The translations under genes were made by a program, and so were the position numbers. Of a stretch of 64,000 nucleotides of DNA, positions 1 through 13,700 are shown piece by piece (within the stretch, counting starts at the first letter, position 1; every line of letters begins with the position of its first letter). This DNA is from Populus alba (taxonomy: Eukaryota; Streptophyta; Magnoliopsida; Malpighiales; Salicaceae), in the NCBI RefSeq assembly GCF_005239225.2, contig NC_133301.1, positions 1,679,001-1,743,000 of the forward strand. The letters are read 5' to 3'. The notes beneath the pieces are model-generated. The model was not told the DNA's origin. It worked only from the letters and a program-made list of their open reading frames with translations, and searched no databases.

Positions 1-100
1 TTATACAAAGTTTGAATCATAAAGTTATTAAGTTAATTTTATGAATTTAATTAAATTTTATAATTAAAATTATATTTCATTGAGAGAGTATTTTTAGATA

Positions 101-138
<38 letters not shown>

Positions 139-534
139 AATCCATTATACAAACTTAATAGTTAGATTTTATACTTGAATTTAAAATTGTGACGTATGAT
201 ATTTTAAAAAATAATTTTTATTTAAAAATATATAAAAATAATATTTTTTTTATTTACTGTTTTTAACATAAAATTTCAGTAAATCAAGAAAATAAAAAAA
301 ATCTAAAAAATGCGTTCCAACAACAATCGCAAGACTCAATTATCAAACAAACCCATTCTTGCTGGGCTCCAGATTGATACATCAAAGCCCTATCACTATC
401 CCAAATCAGCAAAGCTTCCACCAGGAAGCAAGCGAGAAAGAAGAGAGCTGCGTGCTTCATTTTGAAGAAGATAAAGAAGGGGCACTTTGCCTTGGTCTTT
501 AACTTGAAGAAGAAGAGGAGGAGGAAGAGCAGTT
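1..534. promoter_or_regulatory. AT-rich upstream region and presumed 5' UTR of TAF5
   Basis: The first 300 bases are AT-rich spacer with a simple TA repeat at 107-135. From about 310 the composition changes. A TGGGCT element (site II-like, common in plant housekeeping promoters) lies near 363, and the last 60 bases before the start codon are purine-rich (AAGAAGAAGAGGAGGAGG), as in many plant 5' UTRs. The transcription start cannot be fixed from sequence alone. No other gene is seen here. Confidence 0.5.
107..135. repeat. (TA)n microsatellite
   Basis: An uninterrupted TA dinucleotide run of about 29 bases in the spacer upstream of TAF5. Probably length-polymorphic. Confidence 0.9.
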
Positions 535-3500
535 ATGGACGAAGAAGCAGTAGTGAAGTTTGTGGAGACATATTTAAAGAAGAAAGGGTTCAAGCAAGCA
601 GAGCTCGCTTTCCATGAAGAAATCCAGCATCAGCAGCAACAACAAAACAACAGCAATAATGCTATCAGTATCCACTCGGATCCTGATCTCTCTTCCCTCC
701 TTCACTCCCTCTCTCAGTAACTCACGAACCCTACTTTTTCTTTCTTTTTAGTTTTTACTCAGCTTGATGCTTTTGTAGTTTTTTTTCTTATTTTTTTAGC
801 ACAGAGTTCTAAATTGCTAAAGAAATAATGGGTACTTGAATAAGTTAGTAGTCAAGGGTTTTAGCTGGTTGTGCACTGATTTTATTGTTGGAGAAGAAAG
901 AAATGGCTTTCATGGGCAATGTGAAATGAGCAATTTTAGTGTATTTTGTGATTCGAATATGTTAAGAATTTAAGCAAGCATAGAGAGTGAAAAATTTATC
1001 TGCTTTTATACTGTTTAATTTGGACATTTTTTGTTTAAAGATTTGAGTTTTTTAGAAATGTATTTAGGGTTTTAGCTGAAGTGAGGGAAGTAAACGGCTT
1101 AACATTAGTGGAAAATAGGCACTTTTAATTCACATTGAGAGTGGAAATCAGTCATGGAAGTAGTTTTATGTTCGATTACTTACTGGAATTTCAATGACAA
1201 CAATCCTTTGGAAGAAAAGAAATAAGAGGCACTTAAAACAACAATGTGTGCGAGAAACCCTCATTATGATTCTAAAATTGATTGGTTGAGAGTGAAGATT
1301 TTGAATAAGAATTTGAAAGTAGAAATGGCTCCTGGAAAATGCTCAATTTGGAGAATTTTATTTACAAGGGAATGAGAATGTCCTTTTCTTTCAAGTTTTT
1401 TAATAGTTTGGTTATTCATTCGGTCTGGAGACTGGTTATTCATTTCCAAAATAATTTTATTTTTGTCATTCAGACCAGAGGATAGTCCGGCACGTTACCA
1501 AGATGAGTATAGTAAACTAAGGTCGTGGGCTTATAGTTCGCTTGATCTGTACAAGGTAAACTAGTGATTAATTTCTTCTTTGTGCATGGTTCGACATGTA
1601 CCTATTTGTTTTGGCATGTGATTTTTGTACTTTGCTGATGTGGGTTGCCTTTGAACTCCGCAGCATGAGTTGCTTCGTGTGCTTTATCCAGTATTTGTCC
1701 ATTGTTATATGGATATTGTTGCTAAAGGACATATCCAAGAGGGTAAATATTGATTTTTTTCCTCTTCTTTAATCCTTATTGAAACCTGTAAATTCCTAAG
1801 TGGCTCGTTAGTGTGGCAGTTGTCTCATATTTTTGCTATTATCATTTTACATCCCTAGCAAGAAATTTTTTCAATAGCTTCCGTGAAGATCATGAGATGA
1901 TGCACTCACGAGACCTTCAAAAGTTGGAAGGAGTTCTTTCTCCCTCTCATCTGGAGGTTAATACCTCTCTAAGATTTTGCATTACATTTTCCACTCTTAA
2001 TTTGGTTAAATTACTTCTGTAGAAGATCTCATTATTTTTATTTAATTTTTTCCTGTCAGGAAATGGAATTTGCTCATACTCTTAGGCAGAGTAAAGTCAA
2101 CATTAAGATATGTCAGGTGATTTAAGGGTTTTCTTCTGTAATTTGTAACATATAAGAATTCTGTTGGAGTATATTTCTCAAAAGTTGGTTTTAACCCTAT
2201 TATCAGTACTCCAATGAGCTCCTGATGCAGTATCTTCGGAAGTCAAAATGCACTATAATTCTCGGGATTGTCAATGAGCATATTAACTTCCAAGGTACAT
2301 TTTACTTCCAAATTAGTTGCATCTGCATGTCCAGTTCATGAAGAATTTGGTGGACTCTGTAGAAAATACAAGTTCTTTATGTTGGCAGTTTCTCCTGGAC
2401 AACCCATCTCAATTTCTGATGATCCTGATGCTGTAACATTAATTGGAAGCAGCCAGGATGCGGCTAATCAGATAAATAAAAAAGAAATACGTTGGGGGGT
2501 GAGTGCATTCTTCATCTTGGTAGTAAATGAGGAAGTTATTAGTTATTTTTATTGCTTTTGTTGTTTAGGTGTTAACTTTGAGCTTTTCTCTGTTTGCTAT
2601 AGTTGCTTGAAGATTCTATAGAAGAACGATTGGAGAAGACAGGGGGTTTTCTCTCAGATTCTGAAAAGACAGAAGGAGAAACCAAAGAGGGGGACATGGA
2701 TGAGAATAAGGTATAATACTCAAATCCTGCTTCTCCTCCATAATTTCCTTGATGTGGATTTCATATACTCAATAATTCTTGCTTCTCTTTAATTTAATTT
2801 TGTAATATATGCTATTTCTACTTTGATTGTCCTATAGGTATTCCTTTCTGTTAAAGCTTGAGTTATTCTTTACATTGATGTCATCAATGTCTTATTCAGA
2901 AAAGATCAATAGATGGTGGAAAGCAAGGAGCTTCAATCAAAAAGTCAAAAAAGGATAAAGCTGCTAGTGCAACAACTAAAATTGCTCGTCCTGAAGCTAA
3001 TACAGTATCTGCAGCACCACGAGTCAAACCCGAGCTTCCTTTGCCAGTAATGTATTTTCTCGAATCCCAAGTGATTTTCTTCATTAGATCAATGGCGTTG
3101 TTGTGATATATATTATCTAAATGGGACATGGTGATATCTACAAGGCTAACAAAGAGGAGGGTGTTGCATAAAAGGCCAAGGCTAAAGAGAAGATAATGTA
3201 TTCGAACATAGGAAGTTTGATCCTGTCACAATCTTTATGGCTCCCTTTTATAGACTATTGAGAAGCCTTGTATATTATACATGTAGGAATTCTTATTCAA
3301 CAAATCTTGTTCAGCACACTTGAACACATGATATTTTACATCTTGTTACACATCATATGTGCTTTCAGGTGTGTTAGAATAAAATAGACATGTCATTTAG
3401 GCATGTTATGAGGACATGCAAGGTGACAAACTCGCTTTAATTAGGTGCTGAAAAACATGAGCATGCAATGTTTAATAACACCTAACCAAGGTAAGTTGTT

Positions 3501-6318
3501 ACTTTACATGTCCTCAGCATGGTGTGAGTGTGACTATGAACAGAACCTTCAAAGTCTCATTTCCTTTATCCTGTCATCTTCCTCATTTGATTAATCTATT
3601 ATATTACCATGCTTTATTATTGACCCTTGGAACCAAATTAGGCTCATAATGTATACAACGTGAACTTGGCCTTGCATCTTTTCCCACATGACTATATTTT
3701 ATGATGTCTCTGCTATGAGGATTTTGCGTGACTTAGGTCCAACAGGAATAAACATCTGATTCTTTTGCTAACATAAGTTAGTGCTGCATTCTTAATTTCT
3801 GATAATTAATAAATTAACAGTTCCTTCAGGCCAGCTGAGGTGGAACAGTCTATTCTTGAGGACTTGAGAAACCGTGTACAGTTGAGTAGTGTGACACTGC
3901 CATCTGTCAGCTTTTATACCTTTATCAACACGCATAATGGGTAATTTCAGAACTTATGTGTTTTTATCAAGCTTCTCTATTTTTTTACATGATCAATTGT
4001 TCATTTTTTTATTTAAGTTTTCTTCCAGTTTAAACTGTTCATCAATTTCACATGATGGATCCTTGGTTGCTGGTGGATTCTCAGACTCCTCACTGAAGGT
4101 TGCCTCCCATACTTGACCCAAATCCAACATGTTGGCCGCTGCTGTTGCTAATTCTGATCTGTGCCTTTACAGGTTTGGGACATGGCAAAGCTTGGACATC
4201 AAGCTGGCAATTGTAAGTCTCTCCAAAGGATTAGTTTGTTTGATAATTTCTTATTTCTTCGATTCCAGCAGCAGTAAAGTACTATGCAAATCATCTCTTA
4301 TGACACTACTAATTCAAAATGTATTTTAGACGGTGTAAATACTGAGTTTTGATGAATTGTTCTGTGTTTTTTGTACATTATCCATTTGGAAAATTCTCAA
4401 TTATAGTCCAGCCAAAGAGCTGCTACAGAGACATGATGGAAAAAACACTGTAGATGTTAGTCCATCATAATCCAGAATTCTATATCTTTCTGATATGGTT
4501 GTCATTGTGGCCATGCTTAGATGCTGGTTTTCATGTTAAAACATACTGGGCAAAGAGTTATAATGGTAAATGTTTCTGCTGTCAGCTATTTTGCAGGGTG
4601 AAAATGATGCTGCTCCGAGCGAACAAGGCCAGAGTACAAACAGTGGCAAAAGATCTTATACATTGTTTCAGGGTCATTCAGGTCCAGTTCATTCAGCCAC
4701 TTTTAGCCCTCTTGGGGATTTTATTTTGTCGTCTTCAGCAGATACGACGGGTATATTCTCTTAGATTATCATTTCACTGCTTATTTCTCTCTCTGCAAAC
4801 ATGAAATTTTTTTTTTGTTTTTTATTTTTGTTTATTTTATTTCTTTTGCAAATGACACACTGCTCTGCTGCAGTTCGATTATGGAGCACAAAACTCAATG
4901 CAAATCTTGTTTGCTACAAGGGCCATAATTACCCTGTCTGGGATGTTCAGGTATAAATTGGAACTTCCCACTTCATTTTGACTTGATTTTATTGTTTTAT
5001 CCATCCATTGTCTTTTGATGACGTGATCAAAATTGAGGAGACTATGGCAGAGATTTCCATAATACTAAGTGTTCATGCCTCACTTCTCATGTGTTCATAC
5101 TAAACTATTGGTGCAGTTCAGTCCTGTGGGACAATATTTTGCCAGTGCTTCACATGATCGCACAGCAAGGATTTGGTCTATGGATAGGATACAGCCTTTG
5201 AGGATAATGGCAGGTCATTTGTCTGATGTTGATGTAAGTAGCTTTTACATCTAATTTATTGGTCTGGTAGTCTGGATTTGGTTGCAACAAAGTAGTTCAT
5301 GATATTTAAATAGAAGAAATGGGTGAAATTCATTCTTCAAGTTAACCTCCCTCATAAATTTTTGTATCCACCGAGGATGAATTTATCATGTTGAGCCTGC
5401 TCTATGTACAATATTAAGTCAGCAAATTTAGTAAAATACTTTCCTTTTTTTTTTTTTTCTAATTCTGCAATATCAGCTACATTGAATTGGATTCCATATA
5501 TTTCAGTGCTTGCAGTGGCATGCCAACTGCAACTACATAGCCACTGGCTCCAGTGACAAAACAGTTAGACTGTGGGATGTACAAAGCGGGGAGTGTGTCC
5601 GCATTTTTATTGGTCATAGGAGTATGATTTTATCATTGGCCATGTCACCTGATGGTCGATATATGGCATCTGCTGATGAAGATGGGACAATCATGATGTG
5701 GGACCTCTCGAGTGGCCGCTGCATATCACCTTTGATAGGCCACAATTCATGCGTATGGTCACTTGCCTTCAGGTGCAAATCCTAGAGACACTAGAAGAAA
5801 TTTCAAAACAACCTCTTGGACTCTGTCAATATTTAGTAAGTGATGGCTAGATTTCTAACAAAACCTGTTTTTCTCATCTTGAATGCCAGCTGTGAAGGAT
5901 CTCTTCTAGCATCTGGTTCAGCTGACTGTACTGTAAAATTATGGGATGTAACTACAAGCACAAAGGCCCCAAGGACAGAAGAAAGGTAAGTTCCCCTGTG
6001 AAAGTAGCTCGTTATGTCTCTTCTTCTGAACCTTTTTATTTTTTTTGCGGGGCCATTTACAGTACCTGTTTCATTTAATCAGCAAAAGTGGAAATACGAA
6101 CAGATTGAGATTGTTAAAAACTTTGCCGACGAAGTCTACTCCAGTTTACACTTTGAGGGTAATTCTCTAAAAGCTCAACTCCTTAAACTTGATTTCCTTT
6201 CTTATTTATGCCTTTTGATATTGGTTTTCCGGTATATAACCTTCGTGCTACATTATTTGGACAGTTTTCCCGTAGGAATCTGCTTTTCGCTGCTGGAGCC
6301 CTCGCTAAAAGCCAGTGA
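535..6318 (+). CDS. TAF5: TFIID subunit 5 (TAF5), LisH plus WD40 protein, 19 coding exons
   Basis: TAF5 is a scaffold subunit of the general transcription factor TFIID in the nucleus. Exons: 535-716, 1474-1555, 1664-1742, 1859-1956, 2060-2116, 2207-2294, 2389-2498, 2603-2710, 2900-3051, 3830-3940, 4029-4098, 4173-4212, 4586-4750, 4874-4950, 5117-5233, 5507-5772, 5890-5985, 6083-6158, 6265-6318. They join to 2028 nt, 675 aa, close to the Arabidopsis length (about 670). All introns are GT-AG. Residues 1-35 form a LisH motif (VVKFVETYLKKKGFKQAEL). About 70-196 is the TAF5 N-terminal helical domain. A Lys-rich linker around 270-315 looks like a nuclear localisation region. From about 355 to the end six or more WD40 blades are recognisable, with repeated GH...SPxG...S.D.T.R.W signatures such as SSDKTVRLWDV and SADCTVKLWDV. 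The start is the first ATG after a purine-rich leader. The intron 9 junction rebuilds a Met codon (LPVMPAEVEQ), matching my memory of the family. Identity is very secure; exon edges are hand-derived. Confidence 0.96.
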
Positions 6319-6660
6319 CCATTATTAAAGCATGATGTGACTGGACGGGTTGACCAACTGAAAATGGTCCGAGTTCCTCCCCCGGCAAGTCCACCATCAG
6401 TTGACACTGACTAGCAGTAAAATCAAAATTGTTGTACAATCTTAATCAGTTATGACACTGCCCCTTGTTTTTAGCTTGGCACAGTTTGTTTAGCAATTTC
6501 AAGGTTGTGTATCAAGATTCACATGATCAACTTAACTAGAACGGAAGAAGGAAGCCCCTCGTTTATCCAAGCAATTTTCTTGCCGTGTGCTGTGTGCTGT
6601 GTGCCGTGGGCCGGTCGGTGTCTGGATTAGCTACTTGTCATGTCATATTTAGATAGTACT
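6319..6660 (+). other. Probable TAF5 3' UTR
   Basis: Sequence directly after the TGA stop. No good ORF is present and no canonical AATAAA is obvious, so the polyadenylation point is uncertain. A short GTGTGCTGTGTGCTGT repeat lies near 6590. The extent is inferred. Confidence 0.4.
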
Positions 6661-9600
6661 TGCCGGTTCGCGTTCACATAACCATCAGGCTTTTTAAGTT
6701 TCGTACTAGTCTACAAGCAAGAGGGGTAGGGTTTTAATTTTGAGTCTATCCATTACTAGGGCAAATGATAAAATATCTTAGGGTTTCCAAATTTTCAACA
6801 AAAGCTAAAGCTGCCAACCAATGAATTCAACAGGATCGACAAGTATGCATGGATCCATTTGGTCAGAGTTTTTACTTCTAATCATTACAATCCATACGAT
6901 GAAGCTAGGAATCATGTACCACTTAAGTTCAGAACCCTTTTGTACCTTGAATAGGAAGCCCAATTCGTGCAATCTAGAGGGAGAAAAAAAAAAAAAGGAA
7001 AAAAAAGAAGTGAAATCAAGGAGTCACAAAATGCCCTGTTCTCAAAACACAGTACTTCCCAAAAACAGTACAGATAACGGTACAACCTACCGGAAGAAGA
7101 AACAGTTGGGATATGGGAATCATCCCTGTATTTTCCCGCCATGGCAATTTTTGTGTGTCCCCATCAGTCAGAAAAGAAGTGGATGAACTGTTTCCACACA
7201 TTGTCATACAAGTTTACACATAAAAACAAGCTCAGGCACTGAAAAAACGTCAGGTAAGTCATATTTCTGCAGATTTCTTTCCCCAAAGATCTAGTAAAAA
7301 TCGTGTGCAGTTGTTTTAGCATCTCCCCTCTCTTAACATGCAAGATCTTTGAAGGCTTTGGAAGCCGATGTATGCAGGGCCCTGGTGAAAACTCGAGTCC
7401 GTCCTTGTTTCTGCTGCCCAAGTTTCATGTAAGTCGTCAATATCTGCTTGCTTTCTCTTGCATTATAGAACATAAAAGCATGCACTTGAAAATTTTCTGC
7501 TGCTTCTTTCTATTATTTCAATATGATTTCGGAGTTTATAGATACCTTTTTATTTATTTATTTATTTATTTTGGTTGATGCTTTTTGGTAGAGGTAACGA
7601 AACCCTAGACATAGCTCTCTGTAATTCACAAGAAAACTGAAACCAGAAAGTAGGCATCAGGCGAGCTTGTCTTTACAAGCAGGCATGAGGCTCGATATTC
7701 TTCATCATCTACCTGTAAGAGAGTGTTGTAATTTCAGCAATCTGGTTTTTGACAACTCCACAGAAAAAGAAAAAAGAAGAAAGAAAGAAAAAGTTGTAAA
7801 TCAAAACCAACGGGAAACCTAGAAATCTCAACTCGTTAATTATCAGTTAAATTGCAACTAGAATTTGCAAGTCCTGAGAATTATATGCTAATCCAGTGCA
7901 TCACAATCCTGCAATCACTCAATTTAGGACTAATCCCAGCTTGGAATTTGAAATCTTGGTATTATAAACACATGGAAACCCTCAAGTACTCATGCACCCA
8001 CTAGCTACCTCATACTCAGGTTCTTTAAGGAATTCACCAGGTGATTCAACTCTAGAGCTTAATTCAGCTTGCTCAGTCTGATGACAGATAATATATAGTA
8101 TGTGATACATAGCAAGCAGGAAAATAATGCTGGAATCAACTAGACATCATAAATTGCCATTCATGCAAGTAGCGTTCGCTTAATGTCTGCAATTCTTGGA
8201 ATTGAAAACACTTTTTCAGTGATCATTACAAGAACCAAAAACCCTCAAGAAATTAACAACTCAACACATAGGTAACATGCAATTTCATCAGCCAATATGA
8301 TCATGATCGGCAAGAAAAAAATTTAAGGTTGAGGCTTAGGAGTTTGCCCAAGTTACAATTCCCCACTACAAACAATAAAAGAAGAAAAGCCTAATTTCGT
8401 CAGCTGCTTGAGCATGTAGTCTCCCCATTATACTTGGAGAGACTGTTGTAGACCCTACAATTGATAGTGATAATTGCTTATCCTGTGAAATTTCCTAAAA
8501 CTGCCAATTGATAGTGATAATTGCTTATCCTGTGAAATTTCCTAAAACTGCTTGGAATTCACCAGGCTATATTATTACATACAGGAAAAAGTTATCATAG
8601 ACAGTTCAAACAATTGCCCTTGTGCAGTCCTTAGAGATCAGCCTCCATGTTGCATCTTTGTTCATACTTTCAACTTAGAAGCTATTCCCCTTCTCGTGTG
8701 GTCAGAAAGCCTCCATCTCTCAGAAAAATTTCTAGATTCCTTAGCATCGTTTGACTTTCAGCTACAAGATTCGTGTTTTCAGCATAGAAATACTGTTCAT
8801 AGTGTAAACAGGATATTATTAATTAAGAATAAAATTTGAGGAAAAAAAAAGGCATGAAGAAATTTTTGTGGCACTCTGGTGATTGGTTTTAACAAATTGT
8901 GAAATCAAGAAGTGACTTTCCTCACTGATTTAGGGAAAACGAACTAGCAAAGCTCGCATTTTTCATCATGTAAGATGTTTCCCACAGATACCTGACCAAA
9001 TATTTTCCTTCCACAGAGTACATAAATTGGTTTTGCTAGCATTTGGATCTCACCAACCTATTAAACACAAGACCCTATCTTAGTTAATATCATCCTGCAC
9101 TCATTCTAAGCAACCGTTACATGCACCACAACCCTCCTTGCCTAGGAATATTTCTCCAAACTCCAGTCACCATATCTTTTATTAATCTTGTTTACACTAT
9201 CAGAAAATTAAAAAATAAACAGAATTTTCTGTCAACAATTCCATCATCATTTAGTATAATTACAAAAAAAAAAAAAAAAATCAACTTATAATCCCCAACC
9301 ACAATAATCACGTTATCAAAATCATAACAACAACCAGTTATATTGGAATACACAAATTTAACACTAATATGCTACAAATAAGGTTACATATTAATTTCAT
9401 TCATTCCCAAAATTAATAACCTATTCAAGATTTTAAGAATAATTACATGCTTCAACAATGCTATTGACATATAGAGATGCAAAAAAGATGAGGAATTTCA
9501 AATACAAATCAAACTTAATATTCAAACTAATTAATCCCAAAAAAAAATTGATCGCATATCAATCAGTTGGTTCCTATATATATATAAAAAAAACAATAAT

Positions 9601-10460
9601 AAAAAAGAAGACAAAAAGTGATTGATACCTTGATCATGTGGGAGAGATTAAGCTTCCTTGTTAAGTTAATTGGTCCCGCTAGATTGGCCAAAGTAAAAGG
9701 AAGTGAATTGCCTATTGTGTTTACCAAACATAAAACTCATTAGAAATAATCTAAAAGAAGCTTTGCACCAATTTGCCTAATAATTATTAAAAAAAATTAA
9801 CATTTATCATCTGAATTATTATAAATTGCTATACAAGAATCCTCACATGGCCAAAGAAATCCAAAGAACCCAAATTTTCATTCACAACAAATTTATTGGT
9901 ACCTATTAAATCACTCATTATTTTTTTAATTTTAATACACTTAAATTATAAAATTATACTCAAATTTATCAAATAAAAAATTAAATCAATTTTCTCCGAA
10001 TCCCAAAGAAACCCTAAAATTATAAATCATGCATTAATAGAATAAAATTATTATTATAAAACAATATTTAAATATACATGCAAACTGTAAATTCAACAAA
10101 AAAAATTCAAGTAAATTAACTTTAAACATAAATGGATGCTACAACAAGAGTAGATGGATTTTTTTACTTAATAGAATGAAGATTGACAAGAAATGAAACG
10201 AGGTTGTGTAGGCCGATTAAGGGTTGTGTTGCTGGATTTTGGAGGGGGGTGTAAAAGATTTGAAGAAGAAGAAAAAGAATGGAGGAAAAGAGGATCCAAA
10301 TGTAAAGAATCTCCAAAATGAGCTAAAATTCAAGGATAGATTCCAAAGAGTTGAAAAATTAACAAAGGTCGCTCTAGCAAGAAATGAGGAAAAGAAGGAA
10401 GAAAAGAGAATTGCAGAGACGAGAAAGAAGAAGCACATAAATTAAACAACGCATTCTAAT
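6661..10460. other. Spacer without a recognised gene; possible noncoding or unannotated minus-strand transcript
   Basis: No ORF here resembles a protein I know. The block is less AT-rich than the surrounding spacers between 7.0 and 8.6 kb. On the minus strand, pyrimidine-rich sequence at about 10220-10445 looks like a leader. A segment at 9630-9713 is bounded by an AATAG acceptor and an AAG/GTATCA donor and is open in one frame. A further TCTCTTACAG/GTAGATG acceptor lies near 7.72 kb. Together these suggest a spliced transcript, but nothing proves it. Confidence 0.3.
8458..8551. repeat. Perfect 47-bp tandem duplication
   Basis: Bases 8458-8504 and 8505-8551 are identical copies (unit starting CAATTGATAGTGATAATTGC and ending AAAACTGC), with no spacer. 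The identity indicates a recent duplication or an assembly artefact. It lies in noncoding spacer. Confidence 0.95.
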
Positions 10461-13400
10461 ACATTTGAAAAATTACGCTTTGACTAAAATACTTCTATAT
10501 ATAATATCACCCACAACTCTTTTTTTCTCCCTACAAATTGATTTTCCAGTGAACCAAACAAACAAAATTTTCTCACCTCTATTTTTTGTGTTCAGACCCT
10601 CTCCCCTCTTTTTGCAGAGGAGGTATAATGAAACCTTATTCTTAAAAAATTGAGATGTCAAAATTCACAGCTAGTGTGAAATGTTTTTGTTAAATATTGG
10701 TTAATTTTAATTCCGAACAAAAACCCTATTAAAATCCCTAAAAAAAGGAGGGGGGGGGATTAGACGATCTTGAAATAACTAGAAACTACTAGAAGGTTTA
10801 TGAGTAAGAATGTTGTTTTGTGGGCATTAATGTTGATTGAAAACTAAACCCCAAAAGTTAAGTCATGGAGGAGCATAAAGGCAACCAGCATAACGCCATT
10901 TAAAAAAATTATGCAGCAGATTTTGGCTAAACATAGTGCAAAGGATATAAATTTTGAAGCAAAAAGCTAAAAATTTTCGAGGAAAATGGCAGAACCTGCT
11001 CCATTTAGGATCTGATTTTTAGCCATATGAGATTGTTAAGCCCTTGAGTTAGGCCTAGAAAGTCATTGTCTAGTCCTTACAATGTTAAGGATATTTTTTT
11101 TAATTTAAATCTTTTTTATTATTTTTAAGGGTTTTTTTCTATTATATAAAAAATATTTGAATACTAAAAAGTTGAATGAGAATTCTTGTGATGGAAACTC
11201 ATTTCAAAAGAATTTTAGCTTTTTAGCTTTTTTGAAGATTGTTGTTTTCTTGTGTTGTTTTTATTTATATTAGCTTGTATTAAAGATACATTTATTGATA
11301 TCAAAAGTTTTCTTGTATTGTTTTTGTCTATATTAGAGCTATATTAATTAATATTAAAACTACGTTAAAGCAAAACCTAAAAATAAAACGACCTACGAAG
11401 TCAGCCCCCACAATCTTTATCCTTCCCCAAATAAATCCAAATCATATATAAACTAAAAATATCAAACTTAAAGAGCTATTGCATCCAGATTCTTTCAAGA
11501 ACAAAGCAAATCCATAGTTAGTGGGTGCTGTATGGAAGAACCCTAGATTCGCCAAATTGAAAGAATTGTCTAGAATCTTTTCTGACTAGTGGTTGTTTGT
11601 CTTTTTGGGATAGAGAGTGCATGGTGGGTGAAGGGAGTGGTAGTAGTCATGTTGATTTAGTGGTGGGCAAAGGAGAAATACTTGGGTTTTGACATGGAAT
11701 CCAAAGCAATGGTAGGAGGGAGAAGAAGATTAAAAAATAAAAAACTATAAAGAGCACTTTGAATATTAAATCAATTATAATAACAATTGTAGGTAGGTTT
11801 TCTCAACTAAATATTCAAAGTATAATTTTTCAATGTCAAAAGGAAAAGGTCAAGGTTTTAGGTAATTTTTCAAAATTTCTTGTAGGTATAGTCTCATTTA
11901 ATAGATGCATGGACTAGTCTTAATAAGTTTTTTTTTATTTTAATGATGTAGCTCAACCTTTTTAATTTTTTATTTTTTAAAAGGAGGTGCAACAATTTAA
12001 ACTGTGTTATTTTCCTAGTTTTTTCTTGGTTATGCTATTGTTTACTAATTATTTTTGTCAACTTTCCTAATTAAAAAAAAAAACAAAAACTGGATCATTT
12101 TATAGGAGGTTCGCTTGTACATTAAGTAGAGATTAACCTATACTATCATAACCTCACGACAAATTCCGTCATTCAACAAAAAAAAATAAAATAATTTTTA
12201 TATGAAAATGCATTGAAATAATATTTTTTTTATTTTTAAAATTTACTTTTAATATCATTACATAAAAATAATTTTAAAATATAAAAAATATATATATATA
12301 GAACAAAAAAAAATTCAAAAACAAACATGCTTGAAAAGGAGTAATAAAATTGAAACATCTACGAATTAAACCATAAAACTCAACTTAAAAAAACAAAAAA
12401 AGGGAATACAAGATCTTATGCATGAGTCACAATATTATGCCATGGTGTCAGATTAAATAGGGATTATGGCTATGGCTTATTATGCATGTAGATTGCAAGT
12501 CCTCATTAAGAATATGAGTGTGAAGTACCTTTGTACTTCATCATATCACGTGCCAAGTACCTTTGTACTGCATCATATCACCTAAACAGAGAGACCAAAA
12601 GGATAATTAATGTACAATCGAAGCTTGGCTATGGAGTAAGATTCCCCGTTGCCTTAAGGCGTCATCACTAGGTTTCCACAACCACCCTTGTCCTAAGGCT
12701 AAATATACTATTCATGCATGTATAACATTAGCCATGAACCTGAATTTTAATCTTGATTTACACCTAATATTTCAAGAACATATGCATTGGATATCTATTC
12801 TTTTCTTTAATATTGTTGAAATCACCTGCAGAAAAACATAGCAGATGGCAGTTCAACGTTGTCAATAGTAGAAATAATGTTACCTCACACCATATATATA
12901 TGTGTGTGTGTGATGGAAAGACTATTACCTATCACTAAAATTCACCACTAAGATTAAGTGCTTTTTAAAAACGGTGTTTTCAAGAAAATTTTTAAAAAAT
13001 AACTATTATTATACTCTGAAACACCCTGCTAGTGTTAATATGGCTGGAGGTTACAAAATTTGAGAGATAGAGTAGCTATTTACTTGTGAGATAAAATTTA
13101 CAGCTACAAAATGTAAGTGGATGCCATGGAACTTCAAGCGATGATGCTGACTTGAAATCACTTATCCATCCATTATAACAAGCACCAAATTGTCTAAATC
13201 GTTGACTTGGGAAGGGATAGAAATAGCAACGAAGGCCATGCATAGATGCATTGAGTTAGATTATCGAATCAGACAAATCTTTTAATATATCGAATTCAAA
13301 AAAGACAGCATCGTCATCTAGTTTGTATGTTAGAGTTGAAGTATTTTGCACACAAAGACCCTCAATTATTACATATCATGAGAGTTCTTAATGTCTTTTT

Positions 13401-13700
13401 AAACTCTCTTTTTAATTCATCATCCTTTAGGCATTCACTCTTATCACATATCTTGTTATATGATCGTTGAGCTCATCATATATATTCATTTTCCACATTT
13501 CAAAATCAAGAACTTGAATTCTCCAAAGCATCGGCATCATCTTAATTGGAAAATATAATTAAGATTCTTCCTTCTTTTAAAGAAAATATATAAAAATCAT
13601 GTTCAGCACCCCATACCAACTTCAATCTAAAAACTTCTCAACTAGCTGTCCTCTGATGTTTGGGTGAATGCCCACAAAAACTACAAAATTGTTTAACTTT
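10461..13700. other. AT-rich spacer, no gene seen
   Basis: Long A/T runs and scattered degenerate repeat fragments; short ORFs without family resemblance. A diverged tandem repeat of about 33 bp lies near 12519-12585 (unit AAGTACCTTTGTACT followed by CATCATATCAC). A short TATATGTG simple repeat lies near 12895-12912. Confidence 0.6.
12519..12585. repeat. Two-copy imperfect tandem repeat, about 33 bp
   Basis: AAGTACCTTTGTACTTCATC and AAGTACCTTTGTACTGCATC each continue into ATATCAC. The core GTACCTTTGTAC is itself partly palindromic. No function can be assigned. Confidence 0.75.

Noticed and set aside
4594..4600. The second AG at TAF5 exon 13 (TTTTGCAG/GGTGAA) as the acceptor
   Set aside because: It would create an immediate in-frame TGA; the AG at 4584-4585 keeps the frame and gives the expected ILQGEND residues.
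10217..10445. Opposed 73-codon ORFs on both strands, the minus one signal-peptide-like
   Set aside because: Both come from a purine/pyrimidine-biased tract; hydrophobicity of the minus ORF follows from TTT/CTT codons. Kept only as a possible leader region.
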